From: Anatilimnocola floriformis | Lineage (GTDB): Bacteria > Planctomycetota > Planctomycetia > Pirellulales > Pirellulaceae | Reading direction: 5' to 3' | Length of the DNA: 64,000 nucleotides | NCBI RefSeq assembly: GCF_024256385.1 | Contig: NZ_JAMLFW010000001.1 | Location: 1,674,001-1,738,000, forward strand | Part shown: one piece after another, positions 28,901-37,531 of the stretch | How positions within the stretch are numbered: position 1 is the first letter of the stretch | How the letters are laid out: each line of letters opens with the position of its first letter | Program-made: the position numbers and the translations under genes | Notes under the pieces: generated by a model | Databases searched by the model: none | What the model was told of the DNA's origin: nothing | Seen by the model: only the letters and a program-made list of their open reading frames with translations

Positions 28901-29781
28901 CCCGTGTACTTCGGATAAACCAACGTCGCATCGGCGCGGACGAGCTTGGGATACTCAAACACCTTCATGCTGTACTTCGGCGACTGCTGGCCATCCGCGG
29001 TAACGAAATATTCGAGCGGTTCGTCAACGATCGGAATGCGGCCGCTGAAGACGGGATCGGCGAGACTCGGCGGCATCGCAAGAACTACTTCCTCGCCGCT
29101 CACCGATTGATAATGGAGCGTTGCTTCGCCGGGCATTTGCCCCTGAATGCGTGCGAGAACCAGCAAACTGGTGCCGCGTTCGACTTCGGTACTCCCCGGC
29201 TCGACGGTCATCACGAACTTCTGACCCGCCGGCAAAACCAGCGCAGCCGCGGCTTGTTGAATGGGACCATTGGGCGAACCGACGGCGATGAGGGCTCCGA
29301 CGAGCGCGACTGCAAAGATGGCGAATAGTACCGCGTTGGCGATCCCCTGGAGCAGGAGTTGCCGCTGCGAGATGACGTTGGCCCACGGGTTTTTATAGGA
29401 GTGTTGCAGCGCTTCGCGCATCACGCTCGTTTGCAAATAGCCGAATTCACCGATGGTGGGATCGGGACGTTGTTCGATCGAGGCGAGGAGCGTGGTGCGA
29501 AGTTCGGGAAAAGCTCGTTCGACCTGACCGGCGAGCCACGTGTAATTTTGCCGGTGCGAAATGACTCGCCAGATCACGGCGGCCGCGAGCAGCGCGGTGA
29601 GCAGGACCAACAAAATGGCCGGGGCGGTGGTCGCCGTGAGCGTTTGTCGTCCCCAGGCCCAGAGCAGACCGCCGGCAACGGCAGCCACGATCCAGACGAG
29701 CGAGAGAAACTGAAGCAGCCGCAGCCAGCGCTCGCGGTTGGCGAGGCGGTCGAGTTGCGCGAGCAGGAGTTGCTGAATCAT
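25906..29781 (-). CDS. Very large coiled-coil, Q/G/P-rich membrane protein (DUF4175-like)
   Basis: This 1291-residue protein has two N-terminal membrane helices (about residues 22-43 and 52-72) and a third near 160. A beta-rich extracytoplasmic part follows (about 190-500). A long Gln/Glu/Arg-rich coiled coil fills about 540-1010 with segments such as RQVLNRLRELAQRQHDLNDR. A repetitive Gln-Gly-Pro tract takes about 1020-1160, and a helical C-terminal domain ends the protein. The overall plan resembles DUF4175 proteins that accompany MoxR/DUF58/VWA genes. It overlaps the genes before and after it by 4 nt each (ATGA). No enzyme motif is visible; a structural or scaffold role spanning the envelope is inferred from topology. 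Confidence 0.8.
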   Translation of the reverse strand: MIQQLLLAQLDRLANRERWLRLLQFLSLVWIVAAVAGGLLWAWGRQTLTATTAPAILLVLLTALLAAAVIWRVISHRQNYTWLAGQVERAFPELRTTLLASIEQRPDPTIGEFGYLQTSVMREALQHSYKNPWANVISQRQLLLQGIANAVLFAIFAVALVGALIAVGSPNGPIQQAAAALVLPAGQKFVMTVEPGSTEVERGTSLLVLARIQGQMPGEATLHYQSVSGEEVVLAMPPSLADPVFSGRIPIVDEPLEYFVTADGQQSPKYSMKVFEYPKLVRADATLVYPKYTGLEERTIQDVRTVSAVAGTQLTIRCLLNKPVTSATLTNTRTEATAPPLELTADSADASRYEVTITLTESRRLKLELVDDMGRKNQKQDQFTINVLPNQPPVLKPLFPARDLEVSALEELHTRVSVTDDFGVERVGLSYSLAGQPPVDVTLATKAAPKQKHEFAQQIDLEKLAAEPDQLLSYYWWAEDIDAAGQIRRTQSDMYFAEVRPFEEIFRQGEQPPGGAQQQRQQQQQQQGQGQNAQDAQQLAKLQKDIMNATWKLIRREIAPAVSPAFVDDTEQVRLSQSAAREQASSLAERLQDEKSLGHAEEILKQMDRAIAELQQAHDGPTRDTLQSALAAEQAAYQGLLKLRAREHEVVRQQQQQQQGQQSQQQSQSRSQQQQQQLQQLDLKQEESRYETERTAQERQEESAADRENRQVLNRLRELAQRQHDLNDRLKELQSALEAAETPKEKEDIRRQLQRLQDEERQILQDTDELQSRLDRPENQQRMTEQQQQLDETRDQVRRASEALQQERVGQAAAAGTRAEQQFDDLREEFRRRAANRFGEEVQQLREAARELEQKEQKIAEQIRGEQESKPNDKSKTPSLREENNDRESIAQELTDQRKRLEGVQNQMRETIERAEETEPILSQRLYETARNLRDQKIDKALQSAERSVRQGLPQDAEKQEAVAGEGLKQLREGIEKAAEGVLGDETEALRRARGDLQQLAQELNNEVNRNAPREGEDEQQGQRPGQSQQGNQQRGQQPSSGQQQKGGQQQKSQQQPGQGGQQGQQPMGQGQQPGEGQRPGQGQQPGEQGQQPGQGQGQRPGEGQQPGQGQQPGQGQGQGQQPGERGQQPGQGQQGQQPGQGQGQGNQPGQRGGQQQANGNPRGGAAGPYENDEQEQTSGPLTGERFREWSDRLRDVEEMVGDPQLRADAARIRERARAVRAEAKRHSAAPNWDLVRDQLLNPLNELEKRVSEEVLKRTSKQALVPLDRDPVPPEYSEKTRKYYERLGSGK
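26290..26720 (-). repeat. Low-complexity repeat region encoding Gln-Gly-Pro
   Basis: Inside the large coiled-coil gene the DNA is a run of imperfect short repeats of the type TTGNCCNTGNCC, encoding PGQGQQ, PGEGQQ and similar units for about 140 residues. The unit length varies, so it is not a strict tandem array. It is likely to vary in length between strains by slippage. Confidence 0.8.
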
Positions 29782-31886
29782 GCGACAACCTCCGTGGACA
29801 GTCGGGCGTCACTCGCGGTCGCAGCACCAAGGCTCGATGCGCGCGACGCCCACCAGGTTTCCAAAATCAAAATCGAGAGGCAACCAACCACCAGCCAGCG
29901 CCAGAATTGCTGGCGACTTTCGAGTTCGGTATCGCGGCGTTGCCGCTCGCGGTTCAGGCGTTCGGCAGCTGTGACGGATTGACCGATTTTCAAACCAAGT
30001 TGTTCGAGTTGCTCGACGGGGAGTGGCGTCGTATCGCTTTCGCTGGCAGCGATGTTCACGGCAAAGCGAAATTCCTGTTGACCGGCGCCGGCCTGATAAA
30101 TGCCCGGCTCGTTCGTCTCGCGAAACTCTGTGGCAGCGGTTGGTATCGATTCCTTTTCACCGGATGGCGACTGAACAATCAACTCCGCCGTGCGATCGCG
30201 CGGCAACGCAACCGGCGCATTGACGACGCCCGATGCCAGCGCCCGCGAAGCGCCGCAGGCTTGATCGAGCAGGCTCCCAACGAGCGGCAGGAATTTGCTG
30301 GAAACGGCGAGCTGACTGTCGTCCGGCTGCCAACCGCTGGTCATCGCCCAGACTCGACCTTTGCCGAGTGAAGTTTCGAGCAGCCAGGGATCGCCATTGT
30401 CGAAGCGAGCGAGGACGCGCGTGTTTGTTTCGGCGGGCAACTTCACCGCGCGATGCTGCCAGAAATGGATGCGAGTGAAATCGTTGTAGCGAGGATTGGC
30501 GAACGGCTGAAAGATCGGATCGGAGAAGTTGATTTCGCCGAGGAGTTGAAATTCATTTTCCTTGCGCTCAGTGTTCGCTGGGAGCAACTCTGCGCCAGAG
30601 AACAAATTCGTGAGCGGACTGGCCGCGGCTTGATCCTTCGGCACGAAGAGGAGCACGCCCCCTTGTTCCACGTACTTTTGCAACGATTGCTGCGTGCTGC
30701 TGGAGACGCTTGTGGCCACGACCAATTGCGGCGCGACCGACGGCAGCGACGCATCGCTCTTGAGCGCGGTGAATGTCACCTGCCGCAGCGGATCGTCAGC
30801 TGTGGCGAGACGCAGATAGTACTGCAGGCCGGCGGGATCATCGGCTGTATCGTCGCCGAAATAGGTGAGCGCAATCTGCTGCTGCCGTGGCGGCACGACA
30901 TAAAACGTGTTGTCGAACTCCTGCGAGTCGCCGCGGAGGATGAGCCGATCGGCGGTGAGGTTGTTTGGTTGTCGCGGCAGGCGAATGACACGGCTCTGGC
31001 CCGGCGGCACGTAGACAGGAACTTCGCCAGCCGTGCCGTTCGGATCTTTCGGATCCAGCCAGCGAACGAAGAGCTGATCGGCGGTCGAATCGGCTGCATT
31101 CGAGACACGCACCCGCGGCTCCTCATCCGCGGTGCCTGCTTCCGGCGGCAGGAACTGCAGCGTGGCGTTGCTGGTTTGCTTCAGTGCGAGTTGCCGCGGG
31201 ACGACACGCACGTCCTTCGGCCATTCGAATCCTTGCAGCGATTCAATCCGATTGCCGCGCTGAAAATCGCTGATGACGACGAGTTGCGGAATGGCCTGCG
31301 ACTGCGCGACGTCGTTGGCCGCGGCCAACTCGGCTGCGAGCGTCGTGATCGCGGAGCCCATGTCGCCGGCGGACCAGGTAAGTTCGATTTGTTTCAGAGC
31401 CTGACGAACCACGTCGGCGGGAGGGGCGGAAACTACTTTGCCATCGGTAGGAAAACCGACGATGTTCTGCACGCGGTCGGCAAAGGTATAGAGCGCAACT
31501 TCGTCTTGCGGCGCGAGGCCGTCGAGTTCTTTTTCGGCAGCGGCGATGGCTTGCTTCCATAAATCGCCGCGGCGCATGCTGGCACTGGTGTCAACGAGCA
31601 GCGCGACGCGCCGTTGCTGCAGATCGGTGACCGCGAGCAAGCTGTTTTCTCGCAGGAACGGCCTGGCGAAAGCGAACGCCAGGAGCGCGAGGGCGGCGAG
31701 TCGCATGAGGAGCAACAGCACCTGATCGAGTCGGCTACGACGGGTGAGACGCGGCGGCGTCGGGCTGAGAAACATCAACGAGCTGAACTGCTGCTTACCC
31801 TTTGGCGTGCGGCGGACCAGGTGCAGAATCAGCGGCAGGGCGAGCCCGCCGAGGGCGACGAGAAACAGCGGCGCGAGGATGCTCAT
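29778..31886 (-). CDS. BatA-type membrane protein with von Willebrand A domain
   Basis: This 702-residue protein begins with the BatA N-terminal domain (MSILAPLFLVALGGLALPLI, then LHLVRRTPKGKQQFSSLMFL) and a second membrane helix near residues 55-75. A VWA domain follows with the metal-site motif LLVDTSASM (residues 97-105) and AIPQLVVISDFQRGN. Beyond it are beta-sandwich and GATase-like segments (FGDDTADDPAGLQYYLRLA; KYVEQGGVLLFVPKDQAAA), and a C-terminal helix (FWRWLVVGCLSILILETWWA) anchors it again. It is the typical partner of MoxR and DUF58 proteins, encoded just upstream. The start overlaps the DUF58 stop by 4 nt. Confidence 0.88.
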   Translation of the reverse strand: MSILAPLFLVALGGLALPLILHLVRRTPKGKQQFSSLMFLSPTPPRLTRRSRLDQVLLLLMRLAALALLAFAFARPFLRENSLLAVTDLQQRRVALLVDTSASMRRGDLWKQAIAAAEKELDGLAPQDEVALYTFADRVQNIVGFPTDGKVVSAPPADVVRQALKQIELTWSAGDMGSAITTLAAELAAANDVAQSQAIPQLVVISDFQRGNRIESLQGFEWPKDVRVVPRQLALKQTSNATLQFLPPEAGTADEEPRVRVSNAADSTADQLFVRWLDPKDPNGTAGEVPVYVPPGQSRVIRLPRQPNNLTADRLILRGDSQEFDNTFYVVPPRQQQIALTYFGDDTADDPAGLQYYLRLATADDPLRQVTFTALKSDASLPSVAPQLVVATSVSSSTQQSLQKYVEQGGVLLFVPKDQAAASPLTNLFSGAELLPANTERKENEFQLLGEINFSDPIFQPFANPRYNDFTRIHFWQHRAVKLPAETNTRVLARFDNGDPWLLETSLGKGRVWAMTSGWQPDDSQLAVSSKFLPLVGSLLDQACGASRALASGVVNAPVALPRDRTAELIVQSPSGEKESIPTAATEFRETNEPGIYQAGAGQQEFRFAVNIAASESDTTPLPVEQLEQLGLKIGQSVTAAERLNRERQRRDTELESRQQFWRWLVVGCLSILILETWWASRASSLGAATASDARLSTEVVA

Positions 31887-32854
31887 CGGCTTCCTCCCGA
31901 GTGCCGAGCGATCAACCGGCCGCGACGCATCCGCGCGTGCAATAGATCGAAGAGGGCCAGCTCCAGCGGTTTGTTCGTCGGCAGATCGTAGAGGTCAACG
32001 CCGAGTCGCTGACAGATTTGCTTCAGCGCGTTCGCATGGGCGGTGAATTTCTCCTGGTACTGCTGTCGGGCGAGTTGCGGATCGACATACAACTCGCGGC
32101 CTGTTTCTACGTCGAGAAACATCGCCGCTTCGTTAAAGGGAAAATCGATCTCGGCGGGATCGAGAATTCGCAGAACGGCCACTTCGTGCCCCTGCGTTCG
32201 CAAATAGCCGAGCTCCTTTTCGAGCGTCTCTGGCGGCGCGAGAAGATCAGACAGAAGCACGACGAGGCCACGGCGACGCGCGGTTTTGGCGACTTGCTCG
32301 AGTGGTGCTTTTAGATCAGTGGCCGTTCCCGCCGTGGAGCGCTCGAGCGCGAGGAACAGCCGATGCAAATGTCCGGGGCGAAAGCGCGCGGGGAGGTACT
32401 CGCGAATCTTGTCGTCGAAAGTCACCAGGCCGGCTGCATCGCGCTGCAGCGACAGGAAGTAGGCGATCGTCGCGGCGGCTGTCTTGGCATATTCCGCTTT
32501 GTCGTAGGCCAGCGAGCCATAGCCCATCGAGCGGCTGAGATCGACGAGCAAATAGCAGCGAAGATTGGTTTCGTCTTCAAAACGTTTTAGATAGTAGCGA
32601 TCGCTGCGAGCATACAAGCGCCAGTCGAGATAGCGCGGATCGTCGCCGGGCGTGTATTGGCGATACTCGGTGAACTCGACGGAAAATCCGTGATAAGGGC
32701 TCCGGTGCAACCCGCTGAGAAAACCATGCACCACCTGCCGCGCCCGCAGTTCCAGATTCTTGATCCGCATCAGAGTGGCGGGATCGAGATACGACGCGCG
32801 CGGGCCGGCGTTGCCGGATTGGTTGGTTTTCGAAATCAGCGGAGCGCGGGGCAT
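31883..32854 (-). CDS. DUF58 protein
   Basis: This 323-residue protein carries the DUF58 signature DPRYLDWRLYARSDRYYLKR followed by FEDETNLRCYLLVDLSRSMG, the latter a VWA-like strand with a DxSxS metal site. The N-terminus includes LRARQVVHGFLSGLHRSPYH. DUF58 proteins are encoded directly after MoxR ATPases in many bacteria, as here (36 nt downstream), and are thought to act with them in assembling or activating metal- or envelope-bound complexes. No membrane helix is seen, so this version is cytoplasmic. Confidence 0.92.
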   Translation of the reverse strand: MPRAPLISKTNQSGNAGPRASYLDPATLMRIKNLELRARQVVHGFLSGLHRSPYHGFSVEFTEYRQYTPGDDPRYLDWRLYARSDRYYLKRFEDETNLRCYLLVDLSRSMGYGSLAYDKAEYAKTAAATIAYFLSLQRDAAGLVTFDDKIREYLPARFRPGHLHRLFLALERSTAGTATDLKAPLEQVAKTARRRGLVVLLSDLLAPPETLEKELGYLRTQGHEVAVLRILDPAEIDFPFNEAAMFLDVETGRELYVDPQLARQQYQEKFTAHANALKQICQRLGVDLYDLPTNKPLELALFDLLHARMRRGRLIARHSGGSR

Positions 32855-32890
32855 GAGCGAGCAGTCTAGTTGCGAGTGCGCAAGCGAAAC

Positions 32891-33907
32891 TTAGGTGGGC
32901 TTCGGCAACGGAACGTGATCGAGCAGGCGAGCAATGACCTGATCGACCGTCACCCCTTCGGCTTCGGCGCGGTAGCTGACCAGCACGCGGTGCCGCAGCA
33001 CGGGATGAACCATCGCACGGACGTCTTCCGCCGTGGCGAGGTTGCGGCCGGCGAGGAGAGCGCGGGCCTTGGCGCCGAGGACCATGTATTGCGCAGCGCG
33101 AGTTCCAGCCCCCCAGCTGACCCAATCTTTCACAAAGCTGGGCGAATGTTCCTGGCCGGGGCGGCTGGCAGCGGAGAGACGGACCGCGTAACGAATGACA
33201 TCTTCGGCGATCGGCACACGCTTGACGACTTCGTGGAAATTGCGGACGTCTTCGCCAGTGAAGAGAGCTTGAATTGGTTCGGGTTTGCGCGAGGTGGTTT
33301 GTTTCACCACGGCGACTTCGTCGTTTTCGGGCAAGTAATCAATCAGCACGTTGAACATGAAGCGATCGAGCTGCGCTTCCGGCAACGGGTAGGTCCCTTC
33401 CATTTCGATCGGGTTCTGCGTCGCGAGGACGAAGAACGGCTCGTCGAGCACGTACCGCTGACCGGCAACCGTGACTTGATGTTCCTGCATCGCTTCCAGC
33501 AGCGCGGCCTGCGTCTTCGGCGGCGTGCGGTTGATTTCGTCGGCGAGAATCACGTTGCCGAAGATCGGACCTTTGACGAACTGCATTCGCCGATGGCCGT
33601 CGCTGGCTTGCTCGAGGATTTCGGTGCCGGTAATGTCGGCGGGCATCAGGTCGGGAGTGAACTGAATACGCTGAAACTGCAAGTGAAACACTTGCGCGAT
33701 CGAGCGGACGAGCAGGGTCTTTGCCAAGCCTGGCGCACCGGTGATCAAGCAATGGCCGCCGGCGAACAAGCTAATGAGCAACTGCTCGACGACTTCGGCC
33801 TGGCCGACGATGACTTTCGACAGTTCGCGATCGATGAGCGCGCGGCTGCCGCGGATCTGCTCGACCACTTTTTGTTCTAACTGAAACGCATCCAAATCGC
33901 TGGTCAC
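32891..33907 (-). CDS. MoxR-family AAA+ ATPase
   Basis: From GTG 33907 this is a 338-residue MoxR protein, a normal length for the family. The longer open frame runs backward into the DUF4159 gene and has no family sequence. Walker A is ITGAPGLAKTLL (residues 55-66), Walker B is NVILADEINRTPPKTQAALL, and sensor-1 is VLATQNPIEMEGTYPLPEAQ with DRFMF following. MoxR ATPases act as chaperones with VWA-domain partners, which are encoded directly downstream here. The stop of DUF4159 is 14 nt upstream. Confidence 0.94.
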   Translation of the reverse strand: MTSDLDAFQLEQKVVEQIRGSRALIDRELSKVIVGQAEVVEQLLISLFAGGHCLITGAPGLAKTLLVRSIAQVFHLQFQRIQFTPDLMPADITGTEILEQASDGHRRMQFVKGPIFGNVILADEINRTPPKTQAALLEAMQEHQVTVAGQRYVLDEPFFVLATQNPIEMEGTYPLPEAQLDRFMFNVLIDYLPENDEVAVVKQTTSRKPEPIQALFTGEDVRNFHEVVKRVPIAEDVIRYAVRLSAASRPGQEHSPSFVKDWVSWGAGTRAAQYMVLGAKARALLAGRNLATAEDVRAMVHPVLRHRVLVSYRAEAEGVTVDQVIARLLDHVPLPKPT

Positions 33908-33921
33908 ATGGGCCTCGTTAT

Positions 33922-34749
33922 TTAGTGAGTCATGGCGTAGGTCACGATGTTGATTCCCATCGGATACGAATATTTCTCCGACATCTCTTTGAAATATTGC
34001 GGATCCATTCCCTCTCGCTCCCAGCCGTCTCCGAGATCGGTGTTGTGGCAAATAATGACCATCATCCGCCCCTGATCGTCGAAAATGCCTCGGTAGTGCG
34101 GCTCTTGAGCGTCGGCTCGTTCGGTGGTCATGCCGTTGTACCAAGCGTGAATGCTCGGCACTTGCGGCTTCTTCTTCAGGTCATACACGCAGTGAAAAAT
34201 CTCATGCTCCAGTGGCAGCTCCACGGGCTCTCGCGTAGGGAAGACGCGCTTCATGTTCTCGTACAAATTGGCGTATTCCTCTTCGCCCCAAAAATCGTCG
34301 ACCATCAGAAAGCCGCCGTTGAGGAGATACTTTCGGAGCGCGGTGACCTCGGCATCGTTGAGATACATTCGGCCGGGTTCGATGAGGTAGATGAACGGGT
34401 AGTCGAAGAGGGCGTCGTCGGTGAGTTCGATGATCTTGCCGTTGGGATCGACTTCGAGCGAGGTGAGTTCATGCAGGCGGTACGAGAAATTGAGATCGCT
34501 GTCGGGATAATCGGTGGCCCAGTTGCCGCCACCGCGACCATAGCCGCTCATCGACTGATAGCGGATGCGAACGAACGTGAAGACGTCGCTCTTGAAATGC
34601 TCGTCGTTCTTCCACTCCGGCACGCCGTTGCGATCGACTAATTCCGGGCGAACTTCGCGACTCCAACGGCCACGCTGGGCGATGCCGAGGGCGGTGAGCG
34701 CGAAGAACGCGATCAGCGACGTGAGCAGGATGGTGGTGCGGCGAGACAT
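33922..34749 (-). CDS. DUF4159 exported protein
   Basis: From ATG 34749 the product has 275 residues and an N-terminal signal or anchor (RTTILLTSLIAFFALTALGI). The rest is the DUF4159 domain, recognised by LNDAEVTALRKYLLNGGFLM, VDDFWGEEEYANLYENMKRV, LPLEHEIFHCVYDLKKKPQV, and the conserved end YSYPMGINIVTYAMTH. DUF4159 is related to GATase-like folds and is regularly found next to MoxR-DUF58-VWA genes. The gene starts 4 nt after the upstream TPR/metallopeptidase gene. Its biochemical function is unknown. Confidence 0.88.
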   Translation of the reverse strand: MSRRTTILLTSLIAFFALTALGIAQRGRWSREVRPELVDRNGVPEWKNDEHFKSDVFTFVRIRYQSMSGYGRGGGNWATDYPDSDLNFSYRLHELTSLEVDPNGKIIELTDDALFDYPFIYLIEPGRMYLNDAEVTALRKYLLNGGFLMVDDFWGEEEYANLYENMKRVFPTREPVELPLEHEIFHCVYDLKKKPQVPSIHAWYNGMTTERADAQEPHYRGIFDDQGRMMVIICHNTDLGDGWEREGMDPQYFKEMSEKYSYPMGINIVTYAMTH

Positions 34750-34753
34750 AGGT

Positions 34754-37381
34754 TTATTTCCGAGGTGAATCGGCGGGTGCTTTGGTTGCCGGGGGCGGTG
34801 TTGTCGGAACCGCCGTGACGAGTTCGAGGAGCAGCTGCTGCGCGGCACGGTAGCGGGGCGTTTCTTCGAGCGCGCGAAGGGCGAATAACTTGGCTTCCGG
34901 TAGTTTGCCTTGCTTTTGCAGCGCGGTCGCGAGCTGAAAATTCAATTCCGCCGTATCGAAAGGTTCGAGCAAGAGCAGTGCACGATAGCTGTCGGCAGCG
35001 AGCGCGTAGTTCTTCGCTTGTTCCGCGGACCGAGCGGCCTGACGATGAACGGCGGGGAGGAGCGGATTCACGGCGATAGCGCGCAGAGCGTATTTTTCCG
35101 TCTCTTTCCATTCTCCGGCATCGGCGGTCAATTCGCATAGCCGCAGCAGACCATCGAGATCATTGGCCGAGAGAGAAGCGAGCTTGATGAGTGCTGCCTT
35201 TTCCGCTGCAGCGTCTTTCTCTTCTTTGTAGATATGTGCAAGGGCTGCATAGGGGCCACCGCTGCTGGCATCTTCGTGAAATAGCTCGAGCATCTTCTTG
35301 AGCGTCGTTTTTGCAGCGGCGAAGTCCTTCGTGGTCGCTTGCGTGACGGCCAAACGCTGCAACGCGGCGTAGTTGTTCGGATGATCTTTCAGATACGCGG
35401 TGATCACCTCTGCCGTTGCGCGGCGGGGAAGTTCTGGAGTGGCCCAATCGGCTTTCGGGGCCATCGCGTTGGCATACTCGCGGGCGTACTTGGCGAATTC
35501 CGCGTCAAAGGTTGCCAGCGAACCGGTGTAGCGGTTGAGCGATTCGTTGATCGGCATGCCGACGCTCAGATCGACGAGGACGTGCTCGAGTTTGTCTCGA
35601 CCATACTTCTCGACGAAGAACTTGATGACGAGAGCGGATTCGAAATAGGCGAACTGCAAGTGCGCCGCTGAGGGTGGACTTAGAAATGCGCCGCTCAATT
35701 TGCTCACGGGGGTGAGATCGTCACCGAGGAGCATTTCTCGGTACTTTGGATTAATGGCTTGCCCCCAGGTCGCATCGGCGAGGCCTTCTTCGTAAACGGA
35801 AATTCCTTCGCTAAGCCAGCGCGGCATTTTGTTCTTCGTTTTTGTCAGCGTGACGACGTGACAGAACTCGTGCCAAAGGGTCGCTTCCCAGAAGGCGGGC
35901 GTGGTCGTTTGTGAGGCGGGACTTGGCGCCGTGATGACCGTGCCGAAGCACACGCCGAGGAAACCGGCCCCGCCGGGCATGCCGAAGGTGCGGATGGCAA
36001 AGTCTTGTTGCCGCGGAAACATCTCGACGATCACCGGCTGATCGAGCGTGATTTTGTATTTCGCGCAGAGATCTTTTTTGGCCCGCGAAAGTAACTCCAA
36101 CACGCGCTGGCCATAGATGTCGGCTTCGCGAGCATCCATCCGCACTTGAAAGCCATCTGCTTCGAGTGTGCGGAACTTCGCCAGGTGTTCCTGTAGCGTC
36201 ACTAGATTGTGTGCCAACACGTTGTAGCCGTCGGAGGCGTTTACTTCTTCGGCGAGTTTTAGACCCTCTTCTTCCTTGCCGAGGCGGAGTAAGTCTTGCG
36301 CGAGTTGCGTTTTGGCGACCAGATACTTTTCATCGAACTTCAAGGACTGTCGCTGATAAGCACTCCCTTCGGTGAAGCGGTACTTCTGCGACAATTTCCG
36401 GCCGATGAGATGATCGACTTCCGGATTGGTCGGCCAGCTCTTGAGGGCCGCGGCACGCAGCTGTTTTTCGACCGCGAGTTTGTTCTGCAGATGGGCAATC
36501 ACCGCGCGATAAGCCAGACCGCGAGGATGTTGCGGATTGATCGCTGCGACTTGCAGCAGTACTTTGTCGGCATCGTCGTAGCGTTCCGAGTCGATGTGTT
36601 CGTTGGCGATAAACAGCAGGCTTTTCACGTGCTGTGTGTTGATGTCGAGCGCCTTCAGCACGGCCGCTTCGGCTTTTTTCGAATCGCTCGGAGCAAACGC
36701 CTGCGAGACGCCGAAGTGAGCCTCGGCGCTGGTGGCATCGAGCTTCACCGCTTGTTGAAAGGCTTCGCCGGCGAGCTGATAGTCGTACTTGTCGAGCGCC
36801 AAATCGCCGATGGCGAGCCAGATGTCAACGTTGCTCGGCATCCGCTTTTTGGCATCGTTGTAGATTTTCGTCAGCACTTGCTTCGGATCGGTCCGCTGGC
36901 TGAGCATCCAGCGGCCGACAATCAGCTGGCTGGCAATGTCGGAGTATCGCCAGGGCGATTGCACGAGCAGGGCTTTGATTTCTTCGTCGAACTTTTCGAC
37001 CCGCTCGAGTTGCTGCGTGTGACGGCAAACATCGCGGCCAACCCAGCGCAGTTGTACGCTGTAGGTAAGCTTGGCGAGGGCCGCATCGAGCGACTTCGCC
37101 GCGTCGGCGTATTTGCCGGTTTCCATCTCTGCTTGGATCTTCAGCATCCAAGCCGGTTCGTGATATTCATTCTGCGCGACGAGCTCGCTGGCCGACGCGA
37201 TGCACTCCGCATAGTTACCGGTGCGAAACGATTGGGCCGCTTCGGCCAAATCAGCCGCGGTAGCAGACGCAGCGAAAGAACTGGCGAAGAAAAGGAGAAG
37301 AGGTCCCGCAATAGAAAGAAGTTCGCCATGGCCGCGAGTAAAGCGGCTGAGAACGTTTCCCAAACGTTGCCAAGCGAGCAT
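34754..37381 (-). CDS. TPR protein with gluzincin-type metallopeptidase domain
   Basis: This 875-residue exported protein has a signal segment (LLSIAGPLLLFFASSFAASA). It continues as tetratricopeptide-like helices in the first half (DLAEAAQSFRTGNYAECIAS; DKYDYQLAGEAFQQAVKLDA). A metallopeptidase motif near residue 500 reads EATLWHEFCHVVTLTKTKNK, then MPRWLSEGISVYEEG. This gives HExxH plus a downstream Glu, the pattern of 'peptidase MA-like' gluzincins. A second TPR block (GEWKETEKYALRAIAVNPLL) closes the protein. It is the first gene of the minus-strand cluster that includes MoxR, DUF58 and VWA proteins. The substrate is unknown. A divergent gene starts 150 nt away, so the cluster promoter should lie between 37382 and 37531. 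Confidence 0.82.
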   Translation of the reverse strand: MLAWQRLGNVLSRFTRGHGELLSIAGPLLLFFASSFAASATAADLAEAAQSFRTGNYAECIASASELVAQNEYHEPAWMLKIQAEMETGKYADAAKSLDAALAKLTYSVQLRWVGRDVCRHTQQLERVEKFDEEIKALLVQSPWRYSDIASQLIVGRWMLSQRTDPKQVLTKIYNDAKKRMPSNVDIWLAIGDLALDKYDYQLAGEAFQQAVKLDATSAEAHFGVSQAFAPSDSKKAEAAVLKALDINTQHVKSLLFIANEHIDSERYDDADKVLLQVAAINPQHPRGLAYRAVIAHLQNKLAVEKQLRAAALKSWPTNPEVDHLIGRKLSQKYRFTEGSAYQRQSLKFDEKYLVAKTQLAQDLLRLGKEEEGLKLAEEVNASDGYNVLAHNLVTLQEHLAKFRTLEADGFQVRMDAREADIYGQRVLELLSRAKKDLCAKYKITLDQPVIVEMFPRQQDFAIRTFGMPGGAGFLGVCFGTVITAPSPASQTTTPAFWEATLWHEFCHVVTLTKTKNKMPRWLSEGISVYEEGLADATWGQAINPKYREMLLGDDLTPVSKLSGAFLSPPSAAHLQFAYFESALVIKFFVEKYGRDKLEHVLVDLSVGMPINESLNRYTGSLATFDAEFAKYAREYANAMAPKADWATPELPRRATAEVITAYLKDHPNNYAALQRLAVTQATTKDFAAAKTTLKKMLELFHEDASSGGPYAALAHIYKEEKDAAAEKAALIKLASLSANDLDGLLRLCELTADAGEWKETEKYALRAIAVNPLLPAVHRQAARSAEQAKNYALAADSYRALLLLEPFDTAELNFQLATALQKQGKLPEAKLFALRALEETPRYRAAQQLLLELVTAVPTTPPPATKAPADSPRK

Positions 37382-37531
37382 GCAGTTTCATCCTCGTTGC
37401 CGCCTCTGGCTAGACGGTGAAGCATCAAGTCTATTTCATGGAACCCCGGCAGACTACAGGCGGACTGGGCGTGCTTGGAAATTTCGGCTGAATGATTCGC
37501 GAGCGAATGAAGCGGGGGCTGGGGTAGGAAG

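Noticed and set aside
32891-34144. Longer MoxR frame starting at 34144
   Set aside because: The first 79 residues run antiparallel to no family sequence and overlap the DUF4159 gene in another frame; the GTG at 33907 gives the normal MoxR length.
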